Assembly: GCA_903845125.1 (NCBI GenBank)
Contig: CAIMWS010000310.1
Coordinates: 1 to 35,894 of the forward strand
Direction of reading: 5' to 3'
DNA length: 35,894 bases
Source of the DNA: an uncultured Verrucomicrobiota bacterium
GTDB taxonomy: Bacteria > Verrucomicrobiota > Verrucomicrobiia > Limisphaerales > UBA1319
Under the pieces are notes generated by a model, which was given only the letters and a program-made list of their open reading frames with translations, did not search any database and was not told where the DNA came from. This document shows positions 31,444 to 35,894 of this stretch, piece by piece. How positions within the stretch are numbered: the stretch's first letter is position 1; the number at the start of each line of letters is the position of its first letter. Position numbers and translations under genes: made by a program.

Positions 31444-34400
31444 TCAGTGGCTTTTGTCCGGCCAGGGCGGCGGGGGCGGCAGCTTGACCGGGTTCTTTTT
31501 CAGGGCGTCCTGGATCACCTCGATGGCTTTTTCCAGCTGGTCGTCGATGCCGTCGAGCTCGTGGGCCGGATCGTTGTCCACCCAGATGTCCGGCTCCACC
31601 CCTTTGCCTTCCATGATCCATTCCTTGCCCTCGACATCGTAACGTGAAAATTCCGGCCGGTTCAGGTAGCCGCCATCCAGCAGGGGCAGGCTGCCCCGGA
31701 TCCCCACCACCCCGCCCCAGGAGCGTTTGCCGATCACCGGGCCGAGCTGGTGCTTCTTGAACCGGTAGGCCACGATGTCCCCATCCGACGCGGAAAACTC
31801 ATCCAGCAGCATGACCTTCGGCCCCAGCACCATGCCGCTGGGGTCCACGTTGATGGAGCCGTTGCGCGCCACCGTGATCATGGAGATTTCCCGGCGCAGC
31901 CGCTCGATGATCATCGGCGAGACATTGCCCCCGCCGTTGCCGCGCACATCCACCACCAGGCCCTCCTTGTTGAGCTGGGGATAGAAGAATTTGACGAACT
32001 CGTTCAGGCCTTCCACCCCCATGTTGGGTATGTGGACATAGCCCACCTTGCCCCCGGTGGCCTCGGCTACGCGGTCCAGGTTGTGCTGGACCCAGTTCAG
32101 GTAATACAGGGGCCGTTCATCGGCGATCGGCACCACCACGATCTCCCGGCTGCCTTTGGCCTCCGGGGTCGCATTGACGCGCAGCTTCACCTGTTTGTCC
32201 GCCGTGTCGACCAGGGCCGCATAGATGTCCTTCATCTTGTTGGCGGGCTTGCCGTTCACGGCCACGATGTACTCCCCGGCCCGCACCTGGACTCCCATCT
32301 CGGTCAGTGGGGAGCGCAGGCTGCGGTCCCAATTCTGCCCCTTGAGGATTTTGCGGATGCGGTAAAAGCCATTGGTGGTCTCCCGCTCCAGCTGGGCGCC
32401 CAGCAGGCCCTGGCTGATGCGGGCGGGCTTGGGATAGTCCCCTCCCCCCACATAGGCGTGGCCGATGTTCAATTCGCTGATCATCTCGCCGATGATGTAG
32501 GTGAGGTCCGCCCGGTGCTGCACATGGGCCAGCAGCGGCTCGTAGTTGGCTCGGATTTTTGGCCAATCCACCCCGTGCAGGTTCGGGGCGTATAGGAAAT
32601 CGCGCATCTGGCGCCAGCATTCACGGTATATCTGGTTCCACTCCGCGCGGCGGTCCAGGGTGATCTTCACCTCCGAGAGATTGAGCTTCTCCTTGAGATC
32701 GATCCGCGCGGTGGGCAGGTCGATGATGGCGTAGCCGCCCTCGGCGTTCACGATCATTTTCTTGCCCCGGCTGGCCAGGCGGTAGCTGCCCACTTCGCCC
32801 AGCTCGGTCTCCTTCTGCTTGTCCAGATCGTAAACGAACAGCCGGGACCGGGGATCTTTCTGGCTGCGGCGCAGGTAATAAACCTTGTCCCCGGCGGAGG
32901 CGATCCCGCCATAGTTGGCGGCCGGGATGGGCAGCATGCCGATCCGCTGCCCGAGGCCTTCGGGCTCCACCTTCGTTTTGGCCGGCTTGGGCTCCTCCGG
33001 GGTTTTCTCGGCGCCCGGTTTGGCCTCGGCCCCCTTGCCTTCGGCCGGTTTTTTATCCATCCCCTCCTTGGCCGGCTCCTTTTTGGGTGGCGCATCGATT
33101 TTCACCTCGTCGCTGCGCGGGGCGAATGGCGACGGGGTATCCTTGGCCAGCGTCACAAAAAAGAGGCCCGCCATGTCGAAATAGGCGTGGTTCCACTCCG
33201 TCTGGCTGTAGGCCGGCGAAAAGCTCCGGTTCGACACAAAAAACAGGTATTTCCCATCCGCACTGAACTTGGGATCGGACGAGGCGAACCAACTGTCGGT
33301 GACCGGGTAGGTTTCCGCCTTGGCCACGGAATAGAGGTAGATCCTCGGCATCTGCCGCTCCTCGGGCTTGGTATAGGTGATCCATTGGCTGTCGGGCGAC
33401 CAATCGTAATCCCGGATTTCCCATGCCGTGGCCTGCACCACCAGCGTTACCGCCTTGGTTTTCACCTCCACGAACTGCAGCCGCTGCTTTTTGTCGGACC
33501 ACAGGATCTTGCGGCTGTCCGGCGACCAGAGCAGGTCGTATTTGTAGGTGTCGCCGCCGGTCGTGAGCTGGCGCGGTTTCCGGGCGCCATCCTGGGCGAT
33601 CAGGTGGATTTCGTCCTCCCCGGAGGCGTCCGAGATGCAGGCGATCCACTGGCCGTCCGGCGACCACGTTCCATTGCGCTCGTGCACGCCCGAGGTTTGG
33701 GTCAGGTTGCGGGTGCTGCCGTATTTCTGCGGCACGGTGAACAGCTCCCCGCGCGCGCCGAACAATCCCCGGTTGCCGTCCGGGGAGACGTCGTAATCGT
33801 TGATTTCCCGGCTCACCTCCTTCAGCCCGCCGCGGCCCAGGGCGAAATCCTCGTGGATCACGATGCTGACCTTCTGCAGCGCTTCGGTGTCCGGGTTGAA
33901 CCGGTAAATATGGCCGCCGTTCTCGAAGACGATCTCGCGGTCCCCCAGCGACGGGAATTTGATGTCGAAATCCTTGAACTGGGTCAGCTGGCGGGTTTCG
34001 CGGGTGGCGGGGTCGATCACGAACAGGTTGAAGCGTTTGTTTTCATCGCGGTCCGAGATGAAGTAGATTTTGGCTCCGCGCCACATGGGGAAAATGTCCT
34101 GGGCCGGGTTTTGCGTGAGGTTTTCCGTTTTGCGGGTCGCGAAGTCGTGGATCCAGATCTCGTCGGCCTGCCCGCCGCGGTACCGTTTCCAAGTGCGGAA
34201 TTCGCGGAACACCCGGTTATAAGCCAGCTTTTTGCCATCGGGGGAGAAGGAGCACCAGCCGCCCCGCGGGAGGGGCAGCTGCTCGGGCAGCCCGCCTTCA
34301 CGGTTGGCGTAATAGAGCTGGCCGTTGAAGTCATTCCACTCCGTCCGCCGGGAGCGGAAGACGATCCGGTCCTCTTTCCAGGTCATCACAATATTATTGG

Positions 34401-34773
34401 GGCCCATGCGGTCGGACACCTCGTCCCGCCCAAGGGTGGCGGTGAAGGTCAGTCGCTTGGGCACTCCGCCCTCGGCCGGCATGAGGTAAACCTCCGTGTT
34501 GCCGTCGTATTGGCCGGTGAAACCGATCCATTTGCCGTCGGGCGAAAACCGCGGGAACATTTCAAAGCCCTCGTGGCTGGTCAGCCGGCGGGCCACCCCG
34601 CCCGCGGCGGGCACCGTGTAGAGATCCCCCGCATAGGTGAAGGCGATCTGCTCGCCGTGGATGGCCGGAAAGCGTAGCAGCCGGGTTTCGTCCGCCCGGG
34701 CGGCCGGGCCGGCCCCGGCTAAAAGCAGGAACAGCACGATTCCGCCCCAACACCGTCTATGATGTGTCGTCAT
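31444..34773 (-). CDS. Exported tricorn-like protease: PD40 propellers, PDZ, S41 peptidase
   Basis: This 1109-residue protein starts at ATG 34773 with a signal peptide (CWGGIVLFLLLAGAG, cleavage near ARADE). Residues about 30-350 and 360-540 hold WD40-like PD40 repeats (FPRFSPDGKWIGFTGQYDG, TWSPDGQWIACISD). A Lys/Pro/Glu-rich, low-complexity linker spans about 557-606. The tricorn C1 domain follows, with His733 in APNLHGVDW, the expected charge-relay His. Then a PDZ domain (VRAGEYIVAVNGKPA) precedes the S41 core, with VDVRGNGGGNVS and the nucleophile Ser996 in FSASDGD. GVEPDIWVDND supplies the conserved acidic region. Tricorn proteases degrade peptides made by other proteases; this exported relative probably trims peptides in the periplasm. 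It lies 28 bases downstream of the epimerase gene, same strand, so the two may share a transcript. Confidence 0.92.
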   Translation of the reverse strand: MTTHHRRCWGGIVLFLLLAGAGPAARADETRLLRFPAIHGEQIAFTYAGDLYTVPAAGGVARRLTSHEGFEMFPRFSPDGKWIGFTGQYDGNTEVYLMPAEGGVPKRLTFTATLGRDEVSDRMGPNNIVMTWKEDRIVFRSRRTEWNDFNGQLYYANREGGLPEQLPLPRGGWCSFSPDGKKLAYNRVFREFRTWKRYRGGQADEIWIHDFATRKTENLTQNPAQDIFPMWRGAKIYFISDRDENKRFNLFVIDPATRETRQLTQFKDFDIKFPSLGDREIVFENGGHIYRFNPDTEALQKVSIVIHEDFALGRGGLKEVSREINDYDVSPDGNRGLFGARGELFTVPQKYGSTRNLTQTSGVHERNGTWSPDGQWIACISDASGEDEIHLIAQDGARKPRQLTTGGDTYKYDLLWSPDSRKILWSDKKQRLQFVEVKTKAVTLVVQATAWEIRDYDWSPDSQWITYTKPEERQMPRIYLYSVAKAETYPVTDSWFASSDPKFSADGKYLFFVSNRSFSPAYSQTEWNHAYFDMAGLFFVTLAKDTPSPFAPRSDEVKIDAPPKKEPAKEGMDKKPAEGKGAEAKPGAEKTPEEPKPAKTKVEPEGLGQRIGMLPIPAANYGGIASAGDKVYYLRRSQKDPRSRLFVYDLDKQKETELGEVGSYRLASRGKKMIVNAEGGYAIIDLPTARIDLKEKLNLSEVKITLDRRAEWNQIYRECWRQMRDFLYAPNLHGVDWPKIRANYEPLLAHVQHRADLTYIIGEMISELNIGHAYVGGGDYPKPARISQGLLGAQLERETTNGFYRIRKILKGQNWDRSLRSPLTEMGVQVRAGEYIVAVNGKPANKMKDIYAALVDTADKQVKLRVNATPEAKGSREIVVVPIADERPLYYLNWVQHNLDRVAEATGGKVGYVHIPNMGVEGLNEFVKFFYPQLNKEGLVVDVRGNGGGNVSPMIIERLRREISMITVARNGSINVDPSGMVLGPKVMLLDEFSASDGDIVAYRFKKHQLGPVIGKRSWGGVVGIRGSLPLLDGGYLNRPEFSRYDVEGKEWIMEGKGVEPDIWVDNDPAHELDGIDDQLEKAIEVIQDALKKNPVKLPPPPPWPDKSH

Positions 34774-34801
34774 GAGCAGGCAGATTGCCTGTCCCGGTGG
34801 G

Positions 34802-35716
34802 TCAAACAAGCAAATATTTCTGGATGGATTCCGTGAGGAAGGAGCTGCCCAGGTCGAACAGGTTGGCCGCCGTTTGGAAATCCCCGGAGTGGTCCTCCTG
34901 CAGCATGATCAACTGCTGCCGGTTGAGCGGGGGCGGCCGGCGAAGCAGCGCGGGGAACAGGATCTCCAGGCCCGCCGCCAGCAGGCGTGCCACCCCCAGC
35001 GGCAGGTGGATTTTCAGGCGGTGGCGCCCGGTGGCCTGCATGATCCCATCCAGGATCTGGTTGAACGTGAGGGTTTCCGGCCCGCACAGATCGATGGTTT
35101 GCCCGCGGGTCCGGGCATCGTCCAGCGCCAGGGCAAAAGCCCGGCCGACGTTCGCCACGCTCACCGGCTGCAGCCGGGCCTGGCCGGAGCCCATCACCGG
35201 CACCACCGGCGAATAGCGCATCAGCTGCGCGAACCGGTTGATGAATTGATCGCCTGGGCCATAGATGATCGATGGCCGGAAAATGGTGTAGTCCAGGCCG
35301 CTGGCGCGAACCAGCTCCTCCGCGGCCCACTTGGTCTGGTGATACGTGGAGGCCGCCTGGGGCCGCGTGCCCAGGGCGCTCATGTGCACCAGGCGCCGCA
35401 CGCCTGCCTGGCCCATGGCGGTAAGGACATTCCGCGTGGCGTGCACATGCAGCCGCTCGAAGGTGATTTCGCGGCATTCGCTGATGATCCCCACCAGGTG
35501 GACCACCCCCTCCATCCCCGCCAGTGCCGCCCTCAAGCCGCCGGCTTCCAGCACATCCCCCGCCACCCACTGGACCGCCTTTTGTCCCGCCCAGCCCCGG
35601 GCCTGGGCGGCATCCGGATCCCGGGCCAGCACCTTCACCCAGTGCCCCCGGCTCACCAGATCCCCCACCACCTGCCGGCCCACAAAACCGGTCCCGCCCG
35701 TAACCAAGACTTTCAT
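34802..35716 (-). CDS. NAD(P)-dependent epimerase/NDUFA9-like short-chain protein
   Basis: This 304-residue protein starts at ATG 35716 (MKVLVTGGTGFVGRQVV); an ATG-led extension to 35752 adds 12 residues before the Rossmann start and is unlikely. It is an atypical or extended SDR: the cofactor motif TGGTGFVG, then VQWVAGDVLEAGGLRAAL, VVHLVGIIS, VHMSALGTRP, the active-site pair YHQTK, and FRPSIIYGPGDQFINRF. This pattern is closest to the NDUFA9/complex-I-assembly-like and NAD(P)-binding DUF2867-free SDRs found widely in bacteria, which often act on quinone- or lipid-linked substrates. It has no signal peptide and is cytoplasmic, unlike most genes here. The tricorn-like gene starts 28 bases downstream. 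Substrate unknown. Confidence 0.87.
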   Translation of the reverse strand: MKVLVTGGTGFVGRQVVGDLVSRGHWVKVLARDPDAAQARGWAGQKAVQWVAGDVLEAGGLRAALAGMEGVVHLVGIISECREITFERLHVHATRNVLTAMGQAGVRRLVHMSALGTRPQAASTYHQTKWAAEELVRASGLDYTIFRPSIIYGPGDQFINRFAQLMRYSPVVPVMGSGQARLQPVSVANVGRAFALALDDARTRGQTIDLCGPETLTFNQILDGIMQATGRHRLKIHLPLGVARLLAAGLEILFPALLRRPPPLNRQQLIMLQEDHSGDFQTAANLFDLGSSFLTESIQKYLLV

Positions 35717-35894
35717 CGGGCACAAGTTACCCAAGGATCGGCCAATGGGCAATGCCTTCAGCAGACCAACCCCTTTCCGCGAGTTGACTCAAATTAAAAG
35801 ACACCGGGGACCTGAATCTGAGAGGAGGCAAAACGGGTCGTTGACTCATGGGAAAAAGACACCGGAAATCGGTGGTAATGCACATGAGCAAACA
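35717..35894. other. Right-edge intergenic region, possible gene start
   Basis: This stretch lies upstream of the epimerase gene and ends at the window boundary. It contains the direct repeat described separately and an ATG at 35884 followed by AGC AAA, which could begin a rightward gene; only three codons are visible, so no call is made. A weak stem (caccg/cggtg) lies near 35860-35874. Confidence 0.4.
35784..35865 (+). repeat. Imperfect direct repeat of about 25 bases
   Basis: Copy 1 (35784-35807) and copy 2 (35841-35865) both begin ttgactca and end aaagacaccgg, with a few differing bases between; the copies are 57 bases apart. The second copy runs into a small inverted repeat (caccg, then cggtg). 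Such repeats can mark the edge of a mobile element or a repeated regulator site, but the element, if any, lies outside the window. Confidence 0.5.

Noticed and set aside
1-35894. CRISPR array, prophage, transposase, rRNA or tRNA genes
   Set aside because: No regularly spaced repeat array, phage or transposase protein, or RNA gene was recognised; tRNA detection by eye is not exhaustive.

Overview
The window is high-GC bacterial DNA with 21 well-supported genes and one doubtful small ORF. Gene content points to the Verrucomicrobiota (Pedosphaera/Limisphaerales-like) or a relative in the PVC group. Markers are a Tat-exported Gfo/Idh/MocA oxidoreductase, a DUF1080 3-keto-glycoside hydrolase, DUF4832, LamG and CotH proteins, a PD40/S41 tricorn-like protease, an AlgE-like porin, and weak or absent Shine-Dalgarno sequences. 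The assignment rests on gene families; no rRNA or tRNA gene was seen.

Layout. (1) 1-7680, all leftward: a YdjY-like exported protein cut by the window edge, an ApbE flavin transferase, a DUF2271 protein carrying a likely flavinylation motif, a LamG-GH32 glycosidase and a C10 cysteine protease. (2) 8608-11592, rightward: a secreted parallel beta-helix protein and a beta-barrel porin, each followed by a hairpin terminator. (3) 11696-17829: a three-gene phosphorelay (REC-GAF-PAS-HisKA_3 kinase, stand-alone receiver, PAS-kinase-REC hybrid) with no DNA-binding output domain. (4) 17914-28834: a mixed-strand block of secreted carbohydrate and surface proteins: DUF1080 overlapping a large CotH protein, a LamG protein, an esterase, a DUF4832 TIM-barrel protein, a membrane-anchored metzincin-like protein and a Gfo/Idh/MocA oxidoreductase. 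(5) 29030-35716: an AlgE-type porin tightly coupled to an orphan ModA, then, leftward, a NAD(P)-dependent sugar-epimerase-like protein and a tricorn-like protease. The right edge holds a short direct repeat.

How the genes fit together. About 17 of the 21 genes encode exported or envelope proteins; only the three signalling proteins and the epimerase look cytoplasmic. The set suits a polymer-degrading lifestyle: glycosidase, esterase, beta-helix, 3-keto sugar chemistry, two secreted or periplasmic protease systems and two porins. The most interesting signals are a C-terminal module of about 60-70 residues shared by four otherwise unrelated secreted proteins, a compact ApbE/DUF2271 flavinylation pair, a membrane-anchored HExxHxxGxxH protein, and a porin-ModA pair without modBC.
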